64,000 nucleotides of DNA, taken from positions 13,672,387-13,736,386 of the forward strand of contig JAEMBT020000006.1 in assembly GCA_018873245.2 (NCBI GenBank). The letters run 5' to 3'. Numbering within the stretch: the stretch's first letter is position 1; every line of letters starts with the position of its first letter. Below are positions 31,136 through 42,566 of the stretch, one piece after another. The DNA comes from Archegozetes longisetosus. Its lineage: Eukaryota; Arthropoda; Arachnida; Sarcoptiformes; Trhypochthoniidae. A program made the translations under genes and the position numbers. The notes under the pieces were generated by a model, which was given only the letters and a program-made list of their open reading frames with translations, made no database searches and was not told the origin of the DNA.

Positions 31136-32843
31136 CAGTCTTGGGATTTTATTCTGAGACCCCATATGCAACCTTTCATATAACTTATATGAAAAGCAAA
31201 AAAATATGCTGAATAATCGAAATTTAATTATGATTCATTAATAATGCAATATTTTTGTGCTATTGGACAAAATATCGCGCGGTAATGTTGCATATAATAA
31301 TCTTTCTATGCAATATTTTGCCGTGTGACATTTTTATATATGATATTTTGACGCGGAAATAATTTTCGATGAAATGTTTTTGTAAATATTATAATTGATA
31401 GTAGGGCGATAAAATTTCCCAAATTTTTAATGTTTTATTTACATAAAAAGACCTCCATATACTTGACTAATATGTGATACAATTAATTTGAACCTTTCGC
31501 CATATGTTAAACTATTAAAATTATGCTTTCAAAACTCCACCGAAATACTCATTTAAAGGGATTTTAAATACTGCTACCATGGTACTAAAGCCTTACCTCA
31601 TTGATTTTAAAATTTTGAAAATTACGATCTCAGACTTTAATTAGTTTTTAATATCGAAAATTAAAATAACAAGATCTTAAAGCTGAAATCTTACTAATAA
31701 GTCTCTTGTTGACAGTATTGTTCTTTATTTTAAGGTTGACAAATTTTCTTATTTCAACTACCAATTCATTAATAGTTATATTATTATAGAATAATAGCGG
31801 CTTAAATAATTTTTGATCTTGTTCAATTGAAACTTTACCTCAAAATGTACGGTAGAGAAAATAAAACTTAATATATATAAAGTGAAAACTGAAAAGCAAA
31901 GTAACTGCACGCATAATCCCATATTACTAAGTTATAGATCTTATCAAAACTTAGTCATTCTTAAGAAGACAATTATTTATTTAACACAACTCATAAAGTG
32001 CTGAAAAATATTCAACTCTTTTAAATTTGACTTATTTGTTTCAAATTATCTCTTACTTGAGATATTTTGCTTGTAATTACAAATTCAGATCTATTAAACT
32101 TTTACTCATACTTTAATAGTTTCTTAACATTAACATTTCAAAAATACTATTTAGTTTTCAGGTAAACGTTTTTCAGGTAAAGGTTCATCTGAAAAGTTAA
32201 AGTTAAGGAAACTCTAAAATATGTTTAATAAAGTTGCAATTTCAAGCAAATAATCTCAAATAAAAGACAAAATGAACAAAACTAGTAATAAGTTCAATTA
32301 AAAGAGTTGAAAATGTATTATCTTAGCACTGCATGAGTTGTGTTAAATAAATAATTGTCTTCTTAAAAAACTAAGTTTTGATAAGGTCTATAATTAGTAT
32401 TATGTGATTATGCATGCAGTTACTTTGCTTTTCAGTTTTCACTTTATATTATATATATTAAGTTTTATTTTCTCTACCGTACATTTTTGAGGTAAAGTTT
32501 CAATTGTTTTCCGTTTTCTTATCTTTTTTCGGTTCAATAGTGCCATGAATTAGAAAATAGTTACCTATTCTTCTGACTATTTCATGACCACAACCAACTT
32601 TTCTAGCTATGGCACACAAACTTTTCTTCTATCCTAATCTTCAGACAACTCGCACTCTTTGAATGTTAAAATCATGCTTTCATTTATACAATACGTGTTT
32701 TAATACATACTTTTTGTGATTGTAAATCAAAGTTTATCATAAGTTGAAGGTTTTATATGAACCGGTCAGTAAAGTGCATATTATTTGACCAAGGATTTTA
32801 TGAAAGGTAGCATACAGTGTCTCAAAATAAAATCCCAAGACTG
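31136..32843. mobile_element. CAGTC-ended TA-flanked element interrupted by a second foldback
   Basis: The ends CAGTCTTGGGATTTTATTCT and its inverted copy are flanked by TA dinucleotides (31134-31135, 32844-32845), as expected for Tc1/mariner-type insertion. Inward homology continues through GAGAC, TATGCAACCTTTCATA. At 1.7 kb it is much longer than its relative at 47625-48001 (377 bp), mainly because another foldback element (31824-32506) is nested inside. No transposase gene seen. Confidence 0.85.
31824..32506. mobile_element. 683-bp foldback element nested in another element
   Basis: Very long inverted arms of roughly 250 bp each (about 31824-32090 and 32240-32506) start CAATTGAAACTTTACCTCAA and include TGTACGGTAGAGAAAATAAA and AAGCAAAGTAACTGCA. 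Nearly the whole unit can pair as a hairpin. It lies inside the CAGTC-ended element, so it inserted later. Confidence 0.85.
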
Positions 32844-32936
32844 TACAACAAACAAATGATTTATTTTTTATGTAATAATAAATTGAAATTCATTTTCAAG
32901 GTTAAGATTAGTGTTCGATGATAAATATATTATTAT

Positions 32937-33200
32937 GATAAACAACTCAAATAAAGACTTCTACGATTACTAATGGTTCTCGAGGACGCAATCGTTTACC
33001 TAAGAAAAATCATTTGTAAAGTTTTTGACGGCTCTCTTCTTTGAAATGGTAAACTTTTCGGACCTGGAGATAACTTTTTTTTGACCTCATATTTATCAAT
33101 AATTTTTATAACTTCAAGATATCTGATTGATAAGACCAATGATTAAATATGAATAAATTCAAGTTATTATTGAATATATGATCATCTTTAAATATTTCAA
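32937..33200 (-). pseudogene. CYP2-clan P450 pseudogene fragment
   Basis: The sequence matches two separate parts of the P450 at 42567-44603 joined together. At 32937-33015 it matches the beginning of the last exon (around the heme-loop exon start) and the adjoining intron, and from about 33017 to 33180 it matches exon 1, including the region coding the proline hinge and membrane anchor. All exons between are deleted, and the hinge region carries frame-breaking changes. The matching upstream flank continues leftward-to-rightward past 33200 just as in the intact paralogue, so it is a decayed duplicate and not a processed copy. Confidence 0.82.
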
Positions 33201-34720
33201 ATTGAAACTTTAATCTACTCGAAACGAGTAACACTATAACAAAATACAGTAAAACAAATAGCTTTTGAAGAATTGCATTTAGAGAGTGCTGCGTTTTCTC
33301 TAAGAGTTGGAAACAAGCTTTGTATATATAGCAAGAAGACATATGACACCTTATCAAGTTGTCTTATATTAAGTATATCGTAACAAAGATTACACTGTAT
33401 TGAAGAACGTGAAAATTTCAATAAGAAGTTTGATTAGTCTCATGATTTTTTAGTATAGATTTTAAATCTTTATTGCTCTGAAAATCTACTTCAAATGACC
33501 TGATCGGACAAATGTTTATCGTTAAAAAAAAATAAATAGAATTTTTTCTTTCATAAGTGAAAAACAATGATCTCCATGTCTTTTGTTAGATATTATATCA
33601 ATTAAAAATTTTTTTTAGAGGACTAATGTCCTTTAGATCTCTGTACATAATTGTTATAAACGCACCCAAAAGATAATCGAACTCAGAACCAGTTTCTATT
33701 GAGAAGTTATTTTCATAACTTGAGACATATTTAATCACAGATATGATTTCCGTTGTAATCATGCGCTTAATAATCCAAATATTAACTCAAATCAAAACAA
33801 GGATAAATGAAGATTAGAGTTATGTAATCTTAACTTTTGAACATAAATAAATAAACCATAGTTTATGTGAATCTCTACCATAAATATTATATAATGATAA
33901 AGGTAATCTAACAAAGCATAATTCTTGATTGTTCAAGCTTTATTAAGTGTAATATCTTGATAAATAAAGCATATTCTGATTTAATATTTTATAAAATCTT
34001 TACCCTGAAAATTTTTTGTTAATTTTTCCAATAGAATTTTGGTCATTACTGATTATTCCGTAAGAATGAAATCCTTTCACAAAATGGAGTTCGAAGAACT
34101 CTTGAGCATCCGGAAGGTCAACTTTCGAAGAGTTGAGGAAGCATTGGAAACTAATAAAAATTCAAGAGCTTACTTCAAATTATAATACTAGAAATAAACT
34201 TGTTTTGAGTTTTGAAATTCTTGTACTTTAGAGTAGTTCAATGAGTTTCTCATCAGAATAAGTCCTTCATCGCATTATTGTGACTAAAAATTAGATTGAA
34301 ATGATTTTGATCAAATGTTTGGCGACCACAGCGACTATTGTGTTAGTTATGCTATTCTTGACTTCATACCCGATTGAATGCCAATATCGTCGAAGACCTA
34401 CCAGAAGACGACCTGGTTGGGGTAATTTGGTTCCATTTTCAGCTCCTCAACCTAATAATATAGGCTATGGAGGTGGTAGAGAAGACTGGTAAAGAGAGAT
34501 TGGTCTGATTTACATTAAATCATTGGATTTATATATTAATACATTGGAATTCCGCAATAAATTAAGGATTTTTTGAGATCATTTTTACTTTACTATTAAG
34601 CAGGTTATCAAATAAAATTTTGACTAATTCTGTGATTGTCTACTTACTACTTACAATATTGGCTTAATTAATTGTATGATGGATTATAATTGATTAAAAT
34701 ATATTTTCTTAAACTTTGTC
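33200..34720. repeat. Segmental duplication unit A (P450 5' flank + peptide gene)
   Basis: This block matches 44604-45300 plus 46620-47620 (unit B), 48003-48314 plus 48932-50466 (unit C) and 52152-52560 (unit D, partial). Shared landmarks are GATAAAGATTACACTGT, AAGAAGTTTG, CAAATGTT after a TGATCGGA-like motif, CACCCAAAAG, and the region from TTTTGGTC through the peptide gene to TTACTACTTACAATATTG. In unit B about 1.3 kb of foldback sequence and in unit C a 617-bp element interrupt the match. Confidence 0.85.
34301..34492 (+). CDS. Small secreted Arg/Pro/Gly-rich peptide, copy 1 (C-terminally altered)
   Basis: A single-exon 63-aa product: a signal peptide (IVLVMLFLTSYPIEC, probable cleavage before QYRRRPT), then a basic segment RRRPTRRRPGWGN and an Asn/Gly/Tyr-rich tail. 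Compared with copies 2 and 3, the tail after GYGGG is lost: an internal deletion of roughly 24 bp shifts the frame, so the chain ends REDW at an early TAA instead of the shared YGLLVKRN. I recognise no named family. The general character (secreted, Cys-poor, Arg/Pro-rich) resembles linear antimicrobial or cuticle-associated peptides, which is only an inference. The 5' and 3' flanks are homologous to those of the other copies. Confidence 0.7.
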   Translation: MILIKCLATTATIVLVMLFLTSYPIECQYRRRPTRRRPGWGNLVPFSAPQPNNIGYGGGREDW

Positions 34721-35930
34721 AAGTTATCTGATCAAAATTCAATAATTTAGAGATTTTAGAAATTCGAGATACATGTATAGAGTGCGCCAAAAACATGTGC
34801 GAATGAGAGAAATTCATTCTATAATGATGATGAAATGAAATGAAAGTTTTAATGAAAATATTCGCCAAATTTAACATAATTGATACTAAATAAATGCAAG
34901 ATATTTTCAGAATGAGATCCTTCAGAAGTAATAACATGACGGAGACGCAAAGCAAATCCTTCAATTACACGACTTTGTTTCGATTTTAATGTTCTTAATT
35001 TCAATTTTTAATCGCATTATCAAAGTTTATAACCAAAAGAATTCCCGAAAAAACATTCTTTTGATATAAATTAATGTATTTACCGTTGAATGGTAGGGAC
35101 ATCGAGCGGTGTCTTCGTTTAAAATTCTGTACGACGCTTATATCGCACCGCATTGGCATTTTCATAACATTTAAAGCATGTGTTGACCATAAACACACGC
35201 TGCTTAATCGTCGTCCATTTTTATTGAGATGTAAACAATGCATATAAATTTCTCACTACTCTAGTTTATAATCAAATATATATTATTTTAAAAATTAATT
35301 GTTAATGAATTATGATAATTTTTATTTGCACATGTTTTTGGCGCATCCTGTATGTATATATGTTAATTTAGTAAGATTGACATGATAAAATAATTAAAAT
35401 AGCTTCTGTAATAAATTTGAATATATGTGAACAAAGTTAGGTTTGTAAGTTCTCAAAATCTATTAGAATATTCCTGTTATCTCTGTTTATAATCAAGTCA
35501 AAGCAATCAATTTAATTAATATATTCTAATCAACTATAAGAAAACTTTAAGTATAGATAATAAGATAATTGGTAAAAGTTCAAATTTGTACTCTCAATCT
35601 TTGACTCTGTTATTCATAACTTTTTATTCAAACATACGACCTAAGCATAAAAGTTTAAAACTTTTTAAAGTTCGCTTATAGCGAATATCCGATATAAAAG
35701 CATTGTTGATGACAGAAGGATGTATATGTGTGCCAAAAACGTAAAGCATTTTATAGCTATTCAATACAATTCAATTGAATACATTTTTTGAAGAGGTTTA
35801 AGACTAAAAACTAAAAGGCATACATTAAGACATATACACATATAAGTTATGATTTCATGTAATTATTCAACTCCTAATAAATGGCAAAATAATATAGAGA
35901 TAAGTAGTTCATAAATCTTATCGCGAAAAG
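34721..35930. other. Intergenic, no gene seen
   Basis: AT-rich sequence after unit A. Minus-strand open stretches at 34719-34964 and 35001-35243 show no domain and no relation to neighbours. ACATGTTTTTGGCGCATCC near 35330 is the inverted counterpart of GTGCGCCAAAAACATGTGC near 34785, so 34780-35350 may be one 570-bp inverted-repeat element. Confidence 0.5.
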
Positions 35931-36071
35931 TACAGCTAAACCTCTTTGTCTTGAACATGTAGTTAAGCCCTTTTGAAAAGACCAAAATAAAGCCTTAGTT
36001 TGTTATGAATTTACCTATACCTTCATAGAGAGGGCTTAACTACGTGTTCAAGATAAAGAGGTTTAGCTGTA
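35931..36071. mobile_element. 141-bp MITE with TACAGCTAAACCTCTTT ends
   Basis: The terminal inverted repeats (TACAGCTAAACCTCTTTGTC and, reversed, TACAGCTAAACCTCTTTATC) continue inward for about 35 bp (TTGAACA.GTAGTTAAGCCC). Most of the element can fold on itself. It lies immediately after a repeat segment, ending TCTTATCGCGAAAAG, that also occurs near 28720. Confidence 0.85.
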
Positions 36072-36989
36072 TTTAGATTTTAACTACAATAACAACATAT
36101 GAATAATGACATATGAATGATTTGGCTACTTTACAAATAGCTATTAGTGTTAACTCTGATTCACACCAATCTGTATTAGCTCTAAACTTTTAGTAATTGG
36201 GATTCCCTTTCAGTTTAAATGTAGTGTTTAACGCTTTTATGCTTTTAATCTTAAACCTAAGGCTCTTCTTCAAAAAGTATTCAATTTAATTATATTAAAC
36301 CTTTTCGTTTAAATGTCCTTTAGGGCGAAACTATTGTTCTAAAAACAGTCATATTCATTTTAAAAACAATTTAGAAACAATTTTCAGGTTTCATTTCACA
36401 AAATAATAATAAGTGACTGGTTTTAGTACAAAATAACAAAACGATTAGTTTTTAGCACAGAAAATCGATCTCTAATTATAATATAGCCATATTAATATAC
36501 TCAAGTCGTGTTATAAAGTAAGCGCTGCTCTGATCAATACGTTTGGAGTTAGAACTAAATGAACCAATAGTTTTTCAGAACACGATACATAGTTTATTCA
36601 ATGAGGCAAAATATGAGAAAATCACTTGAGTTACTATTCGATTCTTGTAGAACTGATTGCAAAATCTAATTTTATACCAAAAATTAAATTTGATTATTCA
36701 TTTGATAATAACAAGTTATATCAACGAATTAATTTGCAAATAAAATCTAAATGATGAGCAAACTTTCACAAATAAATCAACTTTTATAAAGGCTCTACTT
36801 CAAAATGTAATCCGAGACTAAACTTTAAGAATTCTAAACTAAATTTACTTACAAAATGGTTATACATGATACATAAAATATTATTGTATTAATAACAAGT
36901 TAAACTAAGTAACAACAGACAACTTGATTATTCTGCGGACAACTTTAAATTATTCTGTTCTTAATTATAACACACAATGAAAAAATCTT

Positions 36990-37500
36990 ACAAGAGAGGT
37001 TCGGGACTGTATAATGATCGATTTCAAAATCATTTTTGTGGCATAAATAGCATGTCATATCATGTTTGAAAAAGTGCAGTAAAAAAGCTGACCGCCTAAC
37101 ATGAACAAGTTATGACCATTCAAAAAATCGATTTTAACGCATGGAAACTATAATAATTATTATTAACATAATTTTATTTAATTTTTCACTATTTACAATA
37201 AGAAAGCACATCGAAACTTATTGGAAATTCATTCATTCATGAAAGTTGAATTCATACTTAATGTTTCAATTCAAATGAAATTCTAATATTTTTAACAATT
37301 CTGTTCATACGAATACTTAAAAACTAAGCAAACACAAATTAATGAGCTATAGTCCGATCATTTTATTGTATTTGAGAAGCTTAAAAGATAGATTTTTGGG
37401 AGACAATGAATATGAAAAATTAGAACTATTCATACATGAGAACTAATTTTTAAATATGAAATTTTAAGACTATCCTTATTTGTTCAAAAATGAATTCAAA
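36990..37500. repeat. Partial copy of the 48315-48931 foldback element
   Basis: The sequence from about 36990 (GAGAGGTTCGGGACT, CATAAATAGCATGTCATATC, GCTGACCGC) matches the left arm and interior of the element at 48315-48931. The matching right arm is missing, so it is a truncated copy or solo arm next to the alpha/beta hydrolase gene. Confidence 0.65.
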
Positions 37501-37802
37501 ATCATTGGAAGTTTTTTTAATCTTGCGTGATGATTAGTATTTGAATACAAATGTATTTACAGTTATTTCAACAGAGCGCCACGAGTCAGTGAGTTTTGTA
37601 CTCGCACATGCGCACTCATTTGTACCTACAAATAGCCTCGACTTAATGTATAACCTCACCATTTAGTTAATTGTGGTCAAAATTTGACTTTTAATAATTT
37701 AAGACACAATTTATGATAAAAATTAAACATTCACAACTAAACATTTTATAGTTTTTTAAGTGAAATTTTTATATAATTTTCTTAATTTTAAGCATAAAAT
37801 AA

Positions 37803-38946
37803 ATGTTTACTCGATTCAATAGTTTAATAAACTTAAGATCAAAGTGTCGATTAATTATTCGTAAAATTTCAACAAAATTAAATGACAACAATTCGTACCC
37901 AATCCATAAAATTGAACTGAAAACTTGTGGAAAACTTTACGAAAAATTAAAGCATGAAAACAAATTATACCGAAATTCACCGAACGATGGGTTGAAAGTA
38001 AACATCGAGTACGCGGACACTTACCGTCCAAATAGAAATAATTTAAAACCAGTTATCGTTGCATTACATGGGGTCCCGGGCAGTCATCGCGATTTCAGTC
38101 ATTTAATCAAATACTTCGACTCAAAGAACTATCGCGTAATTGCTCCTAATTTTCCGGGCTTTGAGTTGACTCGAGAGACTCAGTCGTATTGGCATTCAGC
38201 TGAAGAAAAGGCACAACTGGTTAGAGATTTATTAACAGAACTCGGTGTTAAACAAGTTGATTGTCTTGTATGTCATTCCGGAGGACTCGCTCCAGGTCTT
38301 TATCTTATTCTTAAATTAGCCTTTCATTAGTACAGAAAGTTTAAACAAACGTTTTATTTAATTTTAGGTTCATTTCTATGGAGTGAATCCTCAAAACTGA
38401 ATGTCAAATCTGTTGCCTTATTCAACACTCCGACTCCGACATGGATCGGCACGTGGCGAATCATTTTTACTAAATATTTTGCTAAACTTATTTTGCATAA
38501 TCAAAAATTGTTATCGTATAATCCTGAATTTTTCGCAAAACTTGTCGGTTACCCGACATCTGGTGATAACGATCAGTTAATGGAAGGAGTTTTTATGTCT
38601 GTCAACTGCAGGTTCGAAACATTAGATCAAAGACTCAAATACTTAAGAGATAACAGAATTCCGACATTATATCTGATGACAGAAAATGATAATGTAATTA
38701 AAAAGCAATACTTTTTTCGATTTGGTGAATATTTTGAGCGGGGGTGGGAATAAAAATTTCAATAATTGTAATTACTCTGTTTTTGATAAAAATAATACAA
38801 GTGTCGAATTAGTTTCTAATAATGTTAATAATGATCATTCACTGCATGTCATTAATATCCGACCTGCAGGTCATTATGCGTTTATTAAATTTTCAGATAT
38901 TGTTAATCCTTATATTGAAAAACTAATAAAAAGAATTTGTTCATAA
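37803..38946 (+). CDS. Alpha/beta hydrolase, probably mitochondrial, with a 3' frameshift
   Basis: An alpha/beta-fold hydrolase. Exon 1 37803-38295 and exon 2 from 38368 are joined over a 72-bp GT-AG intron in frame. The N-terminus (MFTRFNSLINLRSKCRLIIR, then KIST) is rich in Arg, Lys and Ser without acids, like a mitochondrial presequence. The oxyanion-hole motif LHGVPGSHRDF, VIAPNFPGF and the nucleophile elbow CHSGG (Ser) are clear; an acid candidate is in LMTENDNV. The reading frame hits TAA at 38751, but the expected C-terminal part with the catalytic His (RPAGHYAFIKFSDIVNPYIE) follows in the next frame and stops at 38944-38946. One extra base, perhaps in the G run at 38740-38744 or the T run at 38712-38717, would explain this: sequencing error or a young inactivating mutation. 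About 350 residues if read through. The substrate is unknown. Confidence 0.8.
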
Positions 38947-39217
38947 ACATTGTTTTTATTAATTTCTCTGAATATTTTAGAAACTATTGGATAGTTTTAG
39001 TATTAGTTCTTACATTTGATAGGCTTCTTCTGTTTTGATTTCAAAAATTGTTCAACTTTAGTACTTTTTAAAATTTTCTGATTTGTAGTTCTAAAGTTTT
39101 AGAATAAAACAATTTTATTGTATGCTTAATATTTATGTGTTTATAGTGAGAGTTCCTTAACTCGATGGAAGTGTTTGTTTACACTTATCACGTGTGTATA
39201 TTTGAATGTAAGCATGT

Positions 39218-39666
39218 ATTATTTTATCTCGAGAAAGTTGAGTGAATAAAGGTCTAATAGCGTTAACTGAGGTGCGATTGAGGCGACATCGAATGCAATA
39301 AATCTATGAATAAAAAAGAGCGCTATTCAAACATATCAAAACTTTAAATAATAATATAACTCAGTTCAAAAATTAATTTCTAAATCATTTGAAAAAATTA
39401 TTAAATCGTTTTGTGCAAACTGCATTAGATATGTTAATAAAATGGAATCTGATTGTTGAATAAAAGATAAGATTATTTATAATGATGTTTTGAATGAACA
39501 CTATTATTTTAATAGTTATATGAACTGAATCTGTAGTAAACTTTTGATATTTATGAATAGTGCTCTCTTTTATTCATAGATTTATTGCATTCCATGTCGC
39601 CTAAATCGCGCCTCAATTAACGCTATTAGATCTTTATTCATTCCACTTCTCGCAAGATAAATAATA
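39218..39666. mobile_element. 449-bp foldback element with ~110-bp arms
   Basis: Left arm at about 39218-39330 (ATTATTTTATCTCGAGAAAG, then GAATAAAGGTCTAATAGCGT, and AATAAATCTATGAATAAAA) and right arm at 39553-39666 are imperfect reverse complements. The spacer is AT-rich. No coding. It lies just downstream of the hydrolase gene. Confidence 0.85.
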
Positions 39667-40199
39667 TATTATTAGTGTTATCACATATATTACATATATA
39701 ACATTGAATAGGACTTTACTTACCACATTGTAGAAGTGCCGTCTAATTTGCAGCACAGTAAATAGCTCTAACAGTTTCGCTAGCATTGTATGAGTTTTTT
39801 TTTGTATATCATTACAAAATTTAAACTATCAATTTTTTTTGTAGAGAACCAAAATGTTAACGTCCAAACGTTCAGATAATTGACCAGTCAAAACTTCTTG
39901 TACCTAAACTTTAAAATGATTGAAATCAAATTAAGAACTTGAGCTTAAGTTGAGCGTGGTCAATGTAACTACTCTTATGTGAAATTCAATTCTGAGTCGA
40001 TTGAGACAAAAAACATGAGGCTTCGCCCACCCGTTAAGGAATTATAGAAAGTTTTATAGAAAGGGGCGTGGCCACCCTTGGGGGCTGGGTCTAACTATAA
40101 ACATAATATCTGTGGTCCCACCCACTTTAGGCAAAGCCATATTACTAAAAGCCGACCGGTTTAATTGCGAGCAAACAGGATATCAAAAAATTGTCTCAT

Positions 40200-41290
40200 T
40201 AACTTTAGAGTATACAGAATATCGTAATTGCGTCTGAAATTGAAGATGTTAAAAGTAAAGTAACCGAACTTAGTATTGAGGATTGTAAAGTTTGTCTCAA
40301 ATCGAAAACAAAATCTTATTTCTAGTCAAAGAAATTCATAAACTCATTGCTAATTAGCAATTCTGGATCGAATCCTATCTGTGTATCAATTCATACTGTC
40401 CGATCGCATACGATGACTCAATTGATTCGAAAAGTAGTTTATAGTTCGATCTTGTGTTTAGTTTTCGTTCGACTTATTCTCGGATAATTCAACTGCCGTA
40501 CAATTCGGGCGCTTCTGACAATTCATTGAAGTTGCTAATGATCTCAAAAAGTCGGGTAATATTGAAAGTTTCGATAGAGGTCTCAAACATCGGTAAGAAA
40601 ATTGTTGTCATCTATAAGAAAATGATAGACTTGAGACTATTCCTCAAACTCATAAGCGGTGGTTGTGAGTCCGCATACTTTCACGTTAACTTATATTTTG
40701 TTCAAACATTAAGTAAAGTGAGTATTATTTTAATGAAAAATATTACAAGTATTTTGAGGCATTTTTTAGAGAAAAGGTATATCAAATTTATCAGAAATTG
40801 AATACAATACTGTCTGTAGTAATCATTACAAAATATATTTAATATAATTAGGTTTGCTGTAATTGAACGCGAATAGTTATGATTGAACACTATTTGACTA
40901 AAAATATCGCTCTCATATATTTATTGTAAATTGTGTACTAGTTTTCAGTTGAGTACAAAATAATTTTAATGAATTTTTTCTCGAATTCCTCGAAATACAG
41001 TCTTTGAATATAAAGTCGATTGTAAATATTATGGGAATATAAGTTTCTGAGTGGCTAATTGAAGCTAAGGCAAACGTCACATTTTATCCTGATCAGGACG
41101 GCCCCCAAGAATATAAACCCACAAAATTGGATGAATATAATTTATAAAATAATATCAGGTGTACTGTGGGTTTAGAGCTAACTAAATCTCATGAAGATCA
41201 ATTTGATAATGCATTTAAAGCAGGATATCGTTATTATAGAGGATTGAACTAAGAAGCAATTTATTCAATTAAGAAACTGCGAAGAGATCA
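40200..41290 (+). pseudogene. Decayed coding islands of an unidentified gene
   Basis: Several short stretches on the plus strand look protein-like but are broken by stops and frame changes. About 40210-40326 reads QNIVIASEIEDVKSKVTELS with IEDCKVCLKSK; 40507-40591 reads QFIEVANDLKKSGNIESFDR followed by a GTAAGA donor-like site; 41061-41147 reads EAKANVTFYPDQDGPQEYKP; 41166-41250 reads KSHEDQFDNAFKAGYRYYRG. Base composition is less AT-rich here than around it. I cannot assign a family. Possibly a decayed host gene or old viral or transposon gene. Confidence 0.35.
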
Positions 41291-41340
41291 GTGAACAAAG
41301 TGTTTGAATAACTGTAAACTCTCGTGAATTATATGATGAC

Positions 41341-41965
41341 CAGGATAAGTATTTTTTCAAGAGTCTAAAGTGGTCAAGTCAATTGAGAATCGGGAACCAA
41401 AATCAGGAGCTTAAACTTTATTTTCAATCATAATCTAATGATAGACAATTATTTCCTTTCCTCAAATGTCTTAACCAGTATTAACAGTTATTCAAAGACT
41501 TGTTATACTATTATAATCAGATTGGTCTTCAAGCTTTTAGGTGGAAAACACCATCGATTATCTACCAAAAGACTTTTATACATAGAGAATCAAAGGATAT
41601 CCAAGAATAATAAAGGCGCATTCTGTATTCAAACGATGCTCGTAATCGTTACTTCCACAATTATGTTCAAATCTGGATTCTTCGGTGAACTTTTCTCCAA
41701 TTTACCCCTTGAAAATTCATTCAGTCTTTTCTTCTTCCAGAAGAGCTTTCTGTGTTTCCATTTTGAGGCTCTTTTCTTCAAGTTAAACAATGATTCCATC
41801 TTAGTAATTTTTAAGTCAAAATGAGACAAAATTTTTTTAAATCTCATATTTTTAAGAAACAATCTAAATCGGAAAAATTGGGAGTTTGAAAATAGATTGA
41901 TAGTACCCCGAATTGGACACTAATGCTTTAATACAAAGTTCCCAGGGAATAACTCTAGAGAAAAT
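41341..41965 (-). mobile_element. Degenerate relative of the hAT element in P450 gene 1
   Basis: The left end CAGGATAAGTATTTTTTCAA corresponds to the CAGGGCAAGTATTTTTC end at 16645, and most of the interior aligns (AAAGTGGTCAA, ATCGGGA, TTTTCAATCATAAT, AAACGATGCTC). The transposase remnant on the minus strand is now broken by stops. The right end and target duplication are no longer recognisable. An older, more decayed copy. Confidence 0.8.
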
Positions 41966-42566
41966 AATTGCGATTTCCCGATTAATATCTGTTATGATAG
42001 TAATACGAGTGGAGTCGTAAAAATCAGAAGCAGTCTATCAGATACTGATTTAGTTCAAAAAATTAAATAAAATGTAATTAAATTTGAATCTGAAATTTCT
42101 GCTTTTATCAGTTAACCAAACATACGTACTTCCTATTGAAAACTACACCAAAATGGTAAACGAAACAATAAAAAGTGAAGAAACATCGGTAGTTAATCTA
42201 ACAAAGAAAGGAGACTCGAGAATGACTCTTTCGAATGATGGATGACGTTCACATGATTGTTATTCGTTGTGTTCATTCTTTCAGGTTTAAACCTCGAAAT
42301 CGACGTTAAAATACAGTAATGCTTTTTTCACGGAGCTTTACTAACAATTATGAAAATTTTTATTTTAAAGAAGCTCATTAAGAAATATCATATTTTTATA
42401 TATTTGCTAAATCGAACAAATAGGTGGTCAAATACAATGTTTAACTAAGGTTCGAGGATATATACCACTTCTCTGGGTGGAAAAAATTTCAAAGAATGTT
42501 TTGTTTATTACTATAAAACAAAAAGTTAATTAACAAATTTTATTATGAAAATTTATTATCCATCTG

